DNA of 64,000 nt from DATFCK01 sp045809745 (GCA_045809745.1 JBJMXE010000047.1:1-64000); one strand, 5' to 3'; shown: positions 53,209-62,459, counted from the first letter of the stretch. Translations and numbers: made by a program. Notes: generated by a model not told the origin, from the letters alone.

Positions 53209-54170
53209 AAGGCCTGGTTCCTTTATTCATTGGTGTGCTCGGAACGTTCATGTTCTCGTGGATTGGCCTAACCGTTGTGCCGAACATGCAGATCGGCGGT
53301 CTCGATCCGCAGAGCTTGGAAGAAGACACCGATATTTACCCCATGCCTCAGTCCGGAATGGCCGAGCGTGGCCGACAGGTTTACAACGCGAACGGCTGTG
53401 TCTATTGCCATAGCCGATGGGTGCGCGCCGATTATGCCGGTGCCGACCTGGAGCGGAAGTGGGGCGATCGTCGCAGCGCGCCACGTGATTATTTGTTCGA
53501 ACGGCCGGTCCTGCTCGGAAAAATGCGCACTGGTCCGGACCTCTCGAACATTGGCCAGCGAACCCCACTGGAGGATGAAAATGCTGCGCCGGCCGCATCC
53601 GCTTCACCGGGAGGTTCCAGCGCTCCCGCCGCTGCCGGGGCGGCTGCGTCACCGGCGTCAGGCGCGGCTCCCGCGCCGGCACAAGGCGCTTCTCCTGCTC
53701 CCGCTGCCGCTGGTCCGAAAGCGGTTGCGGCGGCTTCTGCTGCACCGGCTGGATCGCCGGCGGCCGGCGGACCAAGTCCGGCTGCTACAGCTCAGCAACC
53801 TTCCGCTACCAGCTCGTTAGGCGGTGAAAACAAACCGAATGAAGCGCCAATGTATTCCGCGCCCTGGCATCACCGGCATTTGTACTCGCCGCGAAGTATC
53901 ACGCTCGATTCGATCATGCCGGCGTATAAATTTTTGTACGAGAAACGGCCAATTTCCGGCGAACCTTCGGCCGATGCGCTGAAGCTGACCGGCGTGGACT
54001 CTCCACCGGAAGGCTGGGAGGTTGTGCCAACTTATGACGCCCGATGTCTCGTCGCGTTCCTCATTTCTTCTAATCAAACCCATCCATTAAATGAGACGAA
54101 ACCCGGAGGCGGCGGAGCTGCTCCGGCTCCGGCAGCATCTCCTGCGGCTTCGGCTGCGCTTGCGAAATGA
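53205..54170 (+). CDS. CcoO-like monoheme cytochrome c with low-complexity insertion
   Basis: A 321-residue membrane-anchored cytochrome c of the CcoO/FixO family: helix VPLFIGVLGTFMFSWIGLTVVP, heme site CVYCHS, KMRTGPDLSNIG, and later HLYSPRSITLDSIMPAYKFL with the axial Met. Between these halves, residues about 127-210 are Ala/Ser/Pro/Gly-rich low-complexity sequence, absent in normal CcoO, which places the insertion inside the cytochrome domain. It overlaps the CcoN-like gene by 4 bp at its start and the next cytochrome gene by 4 bp at its end. Confidence 0.85.
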   Translation: MKGLVPLFIGVLGTFMFSWIGLTVVPNMQIGGLDPQSLEEDTDIYPMPQSGMAERGRQVYNANGCVYCHSRWVRADYAGADLERKWGDRRSAPRDYLFERPVLLGKMRTGPDLSNIGQRTPLEDENAAPAASASPGGSSAPAAAGAAASPASGAAPAPAQGASPAPAAAGPKAVAAASAAPAGSPAAGGPSPAATAQQPSATSSLGGENKPNEAPMYSAPWHHRHLYSPRSITLDSIMPAYKFLYEKRPISGEPSADALKLTGVDSPPEGWEVVPTYDARCLVAFLISSNQTHPLNETKPGGGGAAPAPAASPAASAALAK

Positions 54171-54943
54171 ACGGAACACCTTCCAATCCAGCATCGGGTA
54201 GCCGCCAGGGAATGGATTACGGCGAGCACGCCGAAGTCCAGGAAGTGCATGCCGCGATTCAACGTGAGAAACGTGAACCGCGCGTTGGGCTCGAGCCGTT
54301 GTCGATCTGGTTAATCGCAGTTTATGGACTTGCGATCTTCTTTGGCGGCGCCTATCTCGGCCGGTATTCCGGCAGCTTCAGCGGCAGCAGTCTCGATCCG
54401 AATCCAGGTCCGCAGATGGCAAAAAGGACGACCGGTCCGCAAGGTCCGGGCGGCGGCGGCGCAGAACAGTTGAGCCCGGCTGAACGCGGCAAAAAAGTTT
54501 TCGCGGCGAATTGTCAGGTCTGTCACCAGGCTGATGGCAACGGTTCGGCCGGGCAAGGTTATCCGCCGTTGGCTGGTTCCGAAATTACGAATGGGGGCTC
54601 CCGCCGTGCGGCGATGGTTGTGCTGAAGGGATTGCAAGGCCCCATCACCGTGAAAGGCAAGCAATTCGGCAGCGCCGTTATGCAACCATGGGAGAGTCTT
54701 GGCGATCAAAAGGTGGCCGATGTTCTCACTTACGAGCGCTCCTCGTGGGGGAACAAAGGGTCACCGGTGACAAAGGAGCAAATCGCTGCGTTGCGTAAGG
54801 AATTAGCATCCCATCCCGGATCATTTACTGGTCCAGACATTGAAGGAGCGCCCGACCAGGATATGCCGGGCGGCGCCGCGGCCGAAGGTGGTGCACCGCC
54901 AGGGCCGGCTCCCGGCGGCGGTTCTCCTCCTCCTAAATCGTAA
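54167..54943 (+). CDS. CcoP-like monoheme cytochrome c
   Basis: A 258-residue protein with one helix (PLSIWLIAVYGLAIFFGGAYLGRYSG), then a cytochrome c domain with a single CxxCH, CQVCHQADGNGSAGQGYPPLAGSE, and a Met in AVMQPWESL. True CcoP has two hemes, so this is a simplified form. The tail is Gly/Pro-rich. It ends the respiratory operon that runs from actA (12 kb). It overlaps the CcoO-like gene by 4 bp. Confidence 0.82.
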   Translation: MNGTPSNPASGSRQGMDYGEHAEVQEVHAAIQREKREPRVGLEPLSIWLIAVYGLAIFFGGAYLGRYSGSFSGSSLDPNPGPQMAKRTTGPQGPGGGGAEQLSPAERGKKVFAANCQVCHQADGNGSAGQGYPPLAGSEITNGGSRRAAMVVLKGLQGPITVKGKQFGSAVMQPWESLGDQKVADVLTYERSSWGNKGSPVTKEQIAALRKELASHPGSFTGPDIEGAPDQDMPGGAAAEGGAPPGPAPGGGSPPPKS

Positions 54944-55055
54944 CGACTCGTTAGGCGGTCGGATCCTGGAGACGCGGCAGCAGTTGCCGTCCTGCCGTTT
55001 TTAACTTCCGCCGGTGCTTGCCTCGTGGCACGGAATTAGCAGCTTTGTGGGCGTA

Positions 55056-55832
55056 ATGACCCCATTCGGCAACTCCGCAGTCCGTTCCATTCAAAATATA
55101 TTCCACTCGGCTGTCTCTGGTGAGCTGCGCCGGGAAATCGGTGAACTCGTTCGTAATCAGAGGCTGCAACCCTATTTCGGTGCAGCGTTCATGTTGTGGC
55201 TGGTGGGACTGGTCGAATTGATTCAGAAGATCGGCGGCCAACGGCTCGATCCGCGATTTTGGATGGGGATCGCCGTCCTGATCACAATCTATAGCGGGGT
55301 TCGCATCTTTCGATTACACCCATCGTCGCTCGGACGTGCTGCTTCAAAATCGCCGACGCCGGTAGAGCAGCTGGTCAGTCGGATGCAATCACATGGTGTC
55401 GCCGTTTATCCATCGGCCCTCGAGAACGTCAGCGACGGGTGCGTAATCGTTGGCCCCGGAGGAGTGTATGCGGTCGCAGTGAAAGCACGAAAATTGTTCG
55501 GTTCGCAAACCATTCAATTTGGAAAACGAAATAAGTTGGTATTGGGCGGCCGGATTTCCGATTCCAGACCTTTACGACAGGCCCACACGATGGCGCAAAA
55601 AATCGGCGACCAGCTTCGAGGAGTTCTGCGCGCGCGAATTTCGGTCAAACCGCTGGTAGTGTTTCTGAATGATTGGCGGGTCGACCGTGATTCGGCTGAA
55701 TCAGACGTGGCAGTAATGAATGAACACGAACTCGAGCAGCTTCTTGCCAGGCAGGAGTCCAACCTAACTCCCGCCGAGATCGCTGCAGTTTCGGGCCGTT
55801 TAAGTGGGCTCGCGCCCGCCACCACTGGTTAG
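55056..55832 (+). CDS. NERD-like domain membrane protein
   Basis: A 258-residue protein with two transmembrane helices (about residues 43-60 and 70-90, AAFMLWLVGLVELI and MGIAVLITIYSGVRIF) and a C-terminal domain that reads like a NERD (nuclease-related) domain: YPSALENVSDGCVIVGPGGVYAVAVKARKLFGSQ, RQAHTMAQKIGDQLRGVL and KPLVVFLNDW. NERD domains are PD-(D/E)xK-like and often act on DNA, but Glu/Lys catalytic residues are only partly clear here (AVKARK). The start at 55056 (ATG) is chosen over GTG 55014. It follows the respiratory operon by about 110 bp. Confidence 0.6.
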   Translation: MTPFGNSAVRSIQNIFHSAVSGELRREIGELVRNQRLQPYFGAAFMLWLVGLVELIQKIGGQRLDPRFWMGIAVLITIYSGVRIFRLHPSSLGRAASKSPTPVEQLVSRMQSHGVAVYPSALENVSDGCVIVGPGGVYAVAVKARKLFGSQTIQFGKRNKLVLGGRISDSRPLRQAHTMAQKIGDQLRGVLRARISVKPLVVFLNDWRVDRDSAESDVAVMNEHELEQLLARQESNLTPAEIAAVSGRLSGLAPATTG

Positions 55833-55848
55833 GCAGCAGTATTTTGTC

Positions 55849-55868
55849 GCGGCGGTCTATGACCGCCG
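55849..55868. repeat. Family-C palindrome
   Basis: GCGGCGGTCTATGACCGCCG can fold with CGGCGGTC against GACCGCCG. It is the inverted form of the AGACCGCCGCTAC-type element seen at 1544, 27883 and 33227, and lies in the gap between two convergent genes. Confidence 0.65.
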
Positions 55869-55905
55869 ATTTCTTATCGCCGGTCTCAACGCGGCCGGCT
55901 ACAAG

Positions 55906-58743
55906 TCAGCTCAGCGCTTCCGCCAGGACTTCCGCCATGTGTTTGGAATGAATGTCCGTCAGATCGCCGATCTGATGCCGGCAGCTGGTTCCGGAAGCGA
56001 CGATCTCAGTGCCCGGAGGCTGTTTGCGTATTTTGCTGACGAGATCAGATCCAACTTGCACCGACAGCTCATATTTTTCTTCAAGCGCTCCGAACGCTCC
56101 GGCCATTCCACAGCAGCCGGTATCCAGCACCGTCGCTTTGCCGCCGGGAATCCGCTCCACCAGCCGAGCCATGAATGCCGGATTGAGCAGGGACTTTGCG
56201 TGGCAGTGAGCGTGAATAGCCACCGGGCGATTCAATGCCCCGAACGCGGAGGAGCATGGCTCCCTCGATAAAAACTCATCTACGAACTTTTCAAACAGGT
56301 AACATCGGCTGGCGACCTGCTCCGCGCCTTCAATGCCCAGCTCCCGGTAATCCTCGACGAACATCGAGTAGCACGACGGCTCCAGAAAAATGATCGGAGT
56401 CGGGTCGTTAACCTTTAGCAGCAGACGCAGGTTATGTTCTCCAAAGCTTGTCGCAAGATCGAGGTTTCCCTGACTAAACGCCGGCCGGCCGCAGCATTGT
56501 CGACCGGCAACGAGTGCAACCTCGAACCCTAATCGTTCCAGCACGCGAACCGCGGCGATACCTATATGCGGCTCGTGATAGCGCACGAACGTGTCATCCC
56601 AAAGAATGATTTTCTTTCGTGCAGGATTCGCCGCGACCGTTTCCGGTGGCAGGCCGTTTCTGGCTAAAGCCGCGCCGTTGGTTGGCATCACCTTCTCATG
56701 TTTTACGAACCACACGTCGAAACGTTGTTGCGCGTAGTGCGGAAGCGTTCGCTTGGCTGAAAGCCCGAGCCAACGTTCCATTAATTTTCGGAGCGGCCGG
56801 AAATCTAAACTGCTATTCACGATGGCAGGCAACAGGCAGCCGATTCGCCCGAGTAAATCGACATTGCTCAGAATGCGTTCGCGCAGCGGCAGCCCGTGTT
56901 TCCGATGATGTGCGTAGATCAGCTCCGCCTTGAGTAGGGCAAGATTCACGTTGGACGGACATTCGGGCGTGCACCCTTTGCACGAAAGACAGTTGCTAAG
57001 CGCTTCATCCAGTTCTCGCGACTCCAGTCCGTCGGCGCCGTTTCCTTGCCGCCAGAGCAACGCGTTGCGGATCGTGTTCGCTCGCCCGCGCGTGGACATG
57101 ATTTCTTCGCCCGTGGCGAGATATGTTGGACACATCATCGGCGCCGCTTTCCGGCAGCCACCGCAGCCGTTGCACTGTTCGAGGTTTCCGATGAACGACC
57201 GATCTTTGAATGCGAATGCCAACCGGGGTGTAAACGGAAGTTCGATCGGCTGCGCAAAATTTGCGCGGAGATGATTATCGATACGATGCCGGCCGTCGCT
57301 CAGAATTTTGCCCGGATTGAACAGGTTGCCGGGATCGAAAATCTGTTTGATGTCGCGCATGAGCTGAAGCAGCTCGTCCCCGAGCTGTTCCCGCATGTAC
57401 TCGGTTCGGGCGATGCCAACGCCGTGCTCGGCCGACAGCGATCCTTTGAACTGCCTAACGAGCTGTGAGGTTTCGTCGGCCACCTGCCGAAACAGCAGGC
57501 CCGTTGCAGCATGACCATAATAGCTCGCCTCCAAGCCGAGAGATCCCATGATTCGCTGTAATCCGGCGACGTAGGCCGGTAATTGGGCCGGCCGAACAGC
57601 GGCATCTTCGATGAACGCGACCGGCTTGGCAGGTCCCACGCAGCCGGTGAGCAGTGACAAACCAGCTTTACGGACTGACCAGACGAGATCCATCTCCGCC
57701 GCGTCGGTTAGGATTTTCGTACGTAGTCCGAGCTTCCGCGCCGCCAACGTTGCCAGCCGGCTGGCGACGTCATTGTCATAGAACTCGACCAGCAGCATCG
57801 CTTCGCATGGCTTGGCATCCAGTTCCATCAGGTCGCGCGCTGCCTGGAAATGAAGCTGACCTCTCGTTTGCTCGAGCAAAGGCCGGTCAATGTGCTCGAT
57901 TGCTGCCGGCTCCAGGTCGAGTAGCTCGACCGTTGCCTGCATCGCTTCCGCTACCGACGCGAAAAACAGCAGCCCAAGTCCTTTTTGTCGGGGCAACGGG
58001 GAGATCTTCAGTTCCGCAGAAAAAATTCCAGCCAGGGTTCCTTCGCTGCCGGAAACAATCTCGTTCAGGTTTTTTGGCGAACGAAGGAAACGCTCTACGC
58101 CATAGCCGGGCCACCGCTTCAGTAAACCCGGCGGGCATCGTTCTGAAATTTCCTGCGCCCGTACTCGAACTAGTTCTTCGATTCGTGACCGGTGGTTCGC
58201 CAAATTTGCGAACTCAGCGCCGATCTGCTGAACGCTCCCATCGGCCATAACCAGCTCAAGCGACAACACGTGATCGGCCGTGGTTCCATAAACCGGTACT
58301 CGAGCGCCTGAGGAATTGTTGGCGATCATCCCGCCGATCGTTGCCCGCGAGCTGGTGGCAACGTCTGGTCCGAAGCAGTAGCCGTGAGGTTTCAGCAACG
58401 CGTTGAGTTCGTCCAGCACTACACCAGCGCCCACCCGGATACTTTTCCGATCCAAATCGAGACCGCTTATTTCGCGATTGTGCCGTGCGAAATCCATGAC
58501 CAAACCTTCACCGATTGCGCCGCCGGAGAGGCTCGTTCCGGCGCCGCGTGGAGTCATTGAAACGTTCTGCTCCGCGGCTGTCTGAATAACCGCGGCGGCT
58601 TCTCGCGCACTGCGTGGGAATGCGACCGCGGCCGGACGGATCTGGTAAATCGAAGCGTCGGTGGAGTAAAGCTCGCGCGTCAGATCATCGAACCGAACGT
58701 CACAGCCACTGCACTTGATCGCCGCCTGTTGACCGGTAGTCAT
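55906..58743 (-). CDS. FAD-linked and (Fe-S)-binding oxidoreductase (D-lactate/D-2-hydroxyacid type)
   Basis: A 945-residue fusion of a GlcD-like FAD domain (about 15-500) with a GlcF-like iron-sulfur domain (about 530-945), like YdiJ. The FAD half has the RGAGTSLSGGA and IGGMIANNSSGAR motifs. The iron-sulfur half has CNGCGGCRKAAPMMCPTY and CLSCKGCTPECPSN for two clusters, and two CCG motifs, CCGRPAFSQ and CCGMAGAFG. Such enzymes oxidise D-2-hydroxyacids such as D-lactate or D-2-hydroxyglutarate and give electrons to quinones or cytochromes. Cytoplasmic; no signal peptide. Confidence 0.9.
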   Translation of the reverse strand: MTTGQQAAIKCSGCDVRFDDLTRELYSTDASIYQIRPAAVAFPRSAREAAAVIQTAAEQNVSMTPRGAGTSLSGGAIGEGLVMDFARHNREISGLDLDRKSIRVGAGVVLDELNALLKPHGYCFGPDVATSSRATIGGMIANNSSGARVPVYGTTADHVLSLELVMADGSVQQIGAEFANLANHRSRIEELVRVRAQEISERCPPGLLKRWPGYGVERFLRSPKNLNEIVSGSEGTLAGIFSAELKISPLPRQKGLGLLFFASVAEAMQATVELLDLEPAAIEHIDRPLLEQTRGQLHFQAARDLMELDAKPCEAMLLVEFYDNDVASRLATLAARKLGLRTKILTDAAEMDLVWSVRKAGLSLLTGCVGPAKPVAFIEDAAVRPAQLPAYVAGLQRIMGSLGLEASYYGHAATGLLFRQVADETSQLVRQFKGSLSAEHGVGIARTEYMREQLGDELLQLMRDIKQIFDPGNLFNPGKILSDGRHRIDNHLRANFAQPIELPFTPRLAFAFKDRSFIGNLEQCNGCGGCRKAAPMMCPTYLATGEEIMSTRGRANTIRNALLWRQGNGADGLESRELDEALSNCLSCKGCTPECPSNVNLALLKAELIYAHHRKHGLPLRERILSNVDLLGRIGCLLPAIVNSSLDFRPLRKLMERWLGLSAKRTLPHYAQQRFDVWFVKHEKVMPTNGAALARNGLPPETVAANPARKKIILWDDTFVRYHEPHIGIAAVRVLERLGFEVALVAGRQCCGRPAFSQGNLDLATSFGEHNLRLLLKVNDPTPIIFLEPSCYSMFVEDYRELGIEGAEQVASRCYLFEKFVDEFLSREPCSSAFGALNRPVAIHAHCHAKSLLNPAFMARLVERIPGGKATVLDTGCCGMAGAFGALEEKYELSVQVGSDLVSKIRKQPPGTEIVASGTSCRHQIGDLTDIHSKHMAEVLAEALS

Positions 58744-58808
58744 CGACGTTGCAAATCTAGACGCTTAGACACGACACGGAAACACGACTGGAGAGGGGAA
58801 AAAAGCGC

Positions 58809-59867
58809 TCAAAGCAGCGACAGCTGCGCATCGGCGGGAACAGTTTCGGCAAACCGTACGCCGACCCCGATCAATCGCACGTTTTTCTCGGTCCTGGAAA
58901 AGGCCTCCGACAACAGGAGTCGAAACGACGGAAGAGAAGGATCGAGTCCCGCGCGATCGGCGGTGGTGCGGGTGAAATCATGAAACTTCAATTTCACAAA
59001 GATGCCCGAGATGGGTCGATGCGGCTCCTTCTGCGCCAGATCCGCCATCAATTCCTGGTAGAGTTCTTCCAATTTTTCCTCGCAGTCGGAGATCGTCTTC
59101 AGGTCGACGGCGAAAGTTTCCTCGGTGCTGAGGGATTTGCGCGGCCGGTCCCGTTCAACTGCACGATCGTCAATCCCTCTGGAAAGATCGTATAATTCAG
59201 CGCCGAACTTCCCGAAATGCTCCTGGAGTTCAATCCGGGATAATCGTTGTAGCTCTCCGCACGTGCGGATGCCGAGCTGTTCTAATTTTTCATCGGTCTT
59301 TTGTCCGACGCCCCAGATTTTCCTGACCGGCAAAGGCCGCATGAAATCGTCGACATCCTTCGGTCTGACCTCAAATTGCCCGTTAGGCTTATTCATGTCA
59401 CTGGCGATTTTGGCAATTAGTTTGTTGGGTCCGATTCCAGCAGACGCAGTCAAACGCGTTTTCGTATAAATCAGGCCGCGAATTAGCTGCGCTACGGATC
59501 CCGGTGCGCCGGGATGATCGGTCAGATCCAGGTAAGCTTCGTCTAACGACAGCGGCTCCACCAGGTTCGTAAACCGATGCAGGATTTCCCGGATGGTCGC
59601 CGCTTCCCGCCGATACACGTCGAATCGCGTGGGCACGACGATGAGGTGCGGGCAACGCTGAAGAGCCATGAACGTCGGCATCGCTGACCGAACGCCGAAT
59701 TTGCGCGCCTCGTAGTTACAGGTGGTCAGTACTCCGCGTCGATCGCGAGCGCCTCCGACCCCGACTGGTTTCCCGCGCAGCGCCGGTCGGTCACGGACTT
59801 CAATGGCCGCGTAAAAACAGTCCATGTCGAGGTGGACAATCGCGCGGTGCGGGGTTTGGTTTTGCAC
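58809..59867 (-). CDS. dinB: DNA polymerase IV (DinB)
   Basis: Y-family translesion DNA polymerase. The chosen GTG at 59867 gives 352 residues and includes the catalytic Asp14 in HLDMDCFYAAIE; the first ATG (59825) would lose it. The other catalytic residues are Asp109 and Glu110 in SLDEAYLD. The helix-hairpin-helix IGPNKLIAKIASDMNKPNGQ and IWGVGQKTDEKLEQLGI are typical. A little finger domain ends the protein. It is divergent from the low-complexity gene at 60017. No LexA-type box was confirmed. Confidence 0.92.
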   Translation of the reverse strand: MQNQTPHRAIVHLDMDCFYAAIEVRDRPALRGKPVGVGGARDRRGVLTTCNYEARKFGVRSAMPTFMALQRCPHLIVVPTRFDVYRREAATIREILHRFTNLVEPLSLDEAYLDLTDHPGAPGSVAQLIRGLIYTKTRLTASAGIGPNKLIAKIASDMNKPNGQFEVRPKDVDDFMRPLPVRKIWGVGQKTDEKLEQLGIRTCGELQRLSRIELQEHFGKFGAELYDLSRGIDDRAVERDRPRKSLSTEETFAVDLKTISDCEEKLEELYQELMADLAQKEPHRPISGIFVKLKFHDFTRTTADRAGLDPSLPSFRLLLSEAFSRTEKNVRLIGVGVRFAETVPADAQLSLL

Positions 59868-60016
59868 AAAGGTAATTTGGGTGGATTGCGGTGTGCCGTC
59901 TACCTGGCGGGCAAACTGGAGCGTATGACAGCAGCGGCGAAGAGGCGCGATGGTGGCTGAAATCACGTTGAATAATAGCCTTGCGCCTATAGCTGCAATA
60001 TTTAACGATAAAAACA

Positions 60017-61474
60017 ATGTCCCTCATACCAAGCGAATCCCTGAATTTCCCGGATAGTTTCCGGGCAAATGTGGGCTGGAGATTGGCCGATGAGGACGAG
60101 CTGGAGAGTGGTTCTTCGAAGCAGCAGGTTCCGTCGAGCGCCTGGCCGCAATCCAGCCCCCCAGATCCCCATTCGGAACAGGGTACAACAGGCACTGCTG
60201 ATCCGGAAGCGATGACCACGGCGGGCGATTCTGGGCAAAGTGACGCCCAGCTTGAGCTGTTACCCAGCATCAACCCGAACTCGGATTCTCTTGAGTCTGC
60301 CTCCGGAACCGCAGAAATGACTGCATTGTTGAAGCATTTTCTCACCGCCGGGACCCAGACTCCGTCAGTGCAGCCGGGAGAGTCAATGCCAGCAGCAGAT
60401 CCGGTCCTGGAACTTCACCCCGGCTCGGCAATCGCCGCAGACCAAGCAGCGAATGGTCGGCACGATTCAATCGCGAAAGAAGTTGCTGCGCCTAACGAAG
60501 AACCCCTCTCTGAAGCCGGGCCGCCGCCTAACCGGTCAGAGATGACAACCGAACCGGCGCCGGGCCTGGTCGGGGCTGCTGCGACAGTTCCAGGCAGTGC
60601 GTCGGATCTAACGGAGTTGAAACCAGCGGAACCCGAGCAACCCACACCTGCCCGTGCACCAGAGCACATCTCTGCGGAAGCATCGACGCCGGTCACGGGT
60701 TCGATCGCGGTTGAGTCGTCCGCTCAAGCACAGCACGTCCTCGAGCTGATAGCGGCGGCTGTGCAACGCGGTGCGCTGGTTGGCCAGAATGTGCCGGCTG
60801 CCGAAGCTCCGGTCGTGTTACCGGCAACGCCGCTGTTTGAGGAAAAGGTAAACGCCGGGCCAGATCCGAACTTGGCGCCGGCGCCCGCAATTAATCCACT
60901 GGTCACCCCGGCCTTCGGTGCAGCGGCTCCAGTCACTCCGCCGGCGGAAGTGAAGGGACACGCAAAGATCCGGATCACGCCGCGCAAAATTAAGCCTCGT
61001 CCGGTAGCGCCGGCGGCGCCTCCTCCGGACGCTGTGACCGAGGATTTACCGGCTCACCTAACGGACTTCGGCGATGCTGAAATCACAGCCAAAGCAGCTG
61101 TGGAAAAACCGGCGGCTATTCCGGAGCCGGATGTCGCATTCGTGCCGGAACCAGTCAGTACCAGACCAACCCGGGAAGACCTGATCGGCCGCCGAACTGC
61201 CGCCGCCCGGCATCAGTTCGCCCAAACAGATCTGTTGTTGTTTACTGCCCGCGCGCGCCGCAACCGCTGGATTGGTTTCGGCCTTAGTGAGCTCGCGGTG
61301 CTGACGGCTCTCGTTCTTCTCGGCCGATTCGGCTTCACGCATCGGTTTCCTGATCCGACCATTAAATTGCTCGTGTTTATCCTCATCTTTGTCGCTGCAG
61401 CAGTGGCCGTGGCTCTGCCGATCGCGTTTTTCCGCAACAGCCCGGAGCGTTGGGGCCGCGATCAGGCCCGGTAA
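60017..61474 (+). CDS. Low-complexity protein with C-terminal membrane helices
   Basis: A 485-residue protein that I do not recognise. The first 380 residues are mostly disordered, rich in Ala, Pro, Glu, Ser and Thr, with a short basic segment KIRITPRKIKPRP near 315-330. The last 80 residues hold two transmembrane helices (FGLSELAVLTALVLLGRFGF and LLVFILIFVAAAVAVALPIAFF). It is probably a membrane-anchored cytoplasmic or regulatory tail protein. The 149-bp gap to dinB may contain a shared promoter region. Confidence 0.55.
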   Translation: MSLIPSESLNFPDSFRANVGWRLADEDELESGSSKQQVPSSAWPQSSPPDPHSEQGTTGTADPEAMTTAGDSGQSDAQLELLPSINPNSDSLESASGTAEMTALLKHFLTAGTQTPSVQPGESMPAADPVLELHPGSAIAADQAANGRHDSIAKEVAAPNEEPLSEAGPPPNRSEMTTEPAPGLVGAAATVPGSASDLTELKPAEPEQPTPARAPEHISAEASTPVTGSIAVESSAQAQHVLELIAAAVQRGALVGQNVPAAEAPVVLPATPLFEEKVNAGPDPNLAPAPAINPLVTPAFGAAAPVTPPAEVKGHAKIRITPRKIKPRPVAPAAPPPDAVTEDLPAHLTDFGDAEITAKAAVEKPAAIPEPDVAFVPEPVSTRPTREDLIGRRTAAARHQFAQTDLLLFTARARRNRWIGFGLSELAVLTALVLLGRFGFTHRFPDPTIKLLVFILIFVAAAVAVALPIAFFRNSPERWGRDQAR

Positions 61475-61640
61475 GTAGCGCGTTTCCGATCGGCCCAAGT
61501 CGATACGGCCGAAGGGTTAGCGCCTCCCGATATAAAAGTAACCTGCCGCATCTGTAGCTTCGGACCGATGCCGCATTTTTTGGTTTCGAGGTTAAAGAGG
61601 CGATCCCTGCAGGCGTGTATCAAACCAGGAGAGTTAACCT

Positions 61641-62000
61641 ATGAAACTATTATTGAGCCTCGTTTCCGCCACCGCTCTGCTTGCGACCGTCGCGTATGGA
61701 CAAACATCCAGCACGACGACCACCACGAGCGGCGGGACCACGGATGCTTCTCAATCAACGACCACAACCACGACTGAAAGTTCCGGCACCGTCACTGATT
61801 TCTCGCCCGGATCCTCAATCGTGTTAAGCACTGGCACTGGTGAACCGACTCATTACCGGTTTAGCAAGAGCGTCACCTACGTAACACCCGAAGGAAAAGT
61901 GATTGAAGCTTCGAAAGTTCGCAAGAACTCGAAAGTTCGCGTTCACTACATCAAAGAGGGCGGCGACATGGTGGTCGACAAAGTTATTGTCTCTGACTAA
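61641..62000 (+). CDS. Small exported Thr-rich protein
   Basis: A 119-residue protein with a signal peptide (MKLLLSLVSATALLATVAYGQ) followed by a Thr/Ser-rich linker and a small beta domain with SGTVTDFSPGSSIVLSTGTGEPTHYRFSKSVTYVTPEGKVIEASKVRKNSKVRVHYIKEGGDMVVDKVIV. This resembles secreted small proteins common in Verrucomicrobiota with no known function. An AGGAG lies 9 bases before the ATG, and an intrinsic terminator follows at 62040. Confidence 0.65.
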   Translation: MKLLLSLVSATALLATVAYGQTSSTTTTTSGGTTDASQSTTTTTTESSGTVTDFSPGSSIVLSTGTGEPTHYRFSKSVTYVTPEGKVIEASKVRKNSKVRVHYIKEGGDMVVDKVIVSD

Positions 62001-62039
62001 CGAAACATCGGCAGAGAGTCGATAACTACTAACTTATCG

Positions 62040-62073
62040 AAGCGGCAATGAGGAAACTCGTTGCCGCTTTTTT
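62040..62073 (+). terminator. Rho-independent terminator
   Basis: AAGCGGCAA (62040-62048) pairs with TTGCCGCTT (62061-62069), with extra GAG/CTC pairing in the loop, followed by a T-run to 62073. It lies 40 bp after the Thr-rich gene. Confidence 0.88.
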
Positions 62074-62138
62074 GGGGCCCCAACATCTGTCGGCGCGCCG
62101 CACCGACCCGGTCCGAATCAAGGCTCGCTATACTCCCG

Positions 62139-62459
62139 CTAATCCTGCATTTCCCGGTCGCGCCGGTTTGGCAGAATCCAATCCAGTGGAATGGATTGAC
62201 ACCCCTGCGTGGGACAATGGACTTCCGTCGTATTCTCCGCCCCGGTATTTAGGACTTCGACTTCATGCCCCGAGAAAAGGCGGCCGCAACCGAGGCATAA
62301 CCGCTTGTCGTCCAGCGACGTCCAGCCACGCCAGCGATCGAGCTGCTTGAGCAGTCCGAGCTTTTCCTCAGCAGATAATGCGACTTGGGTGGAGACGATA
62401 AACGCATCATGATTTGTGCTGTCCGGTTCGACCAGTCGGATCATCTCTGGTTCGCGCAT
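62139..62459 (-). CDS. Small zinc-ribbon-like protein
   Basis: A 106-residue protein from ATG 62459 (a TTG at 62525 would add 22). It has CLGC (CxxC) and a further CPTQGC pair 25 residues later, spaced like a zinc ribbon: RLCLGCGRLFSGHEVEVLN then TEVHCPTQGCQSIPLDW. The N-terminal half (HDAFIVSTQVALSAEEKLGLLKQLDRWRGWTSLDD) is helical. No membrane segment or signal. Function unknown. The start is divergent from the histidine phosphatase gene at 62528. Confidence 0.5.
   Translation of the reverse strand: MREPEMIRLVEPDSTNHDAFIVSTQVALSAEEKLGLLKQLDRWRGWTSLDDKRLCLGCGRLFSGHEVEVLNTGAENTTEVHCPTQGCQSIPLDWILPNRRDREMQD

Noticed and set aside
59825..59827. ATG at 59825 as dinB start
   Set aside because: It would exclude the first catalytic aspartate in the HLDMDC motif, so the upstream GTG at 59867 was preferred.
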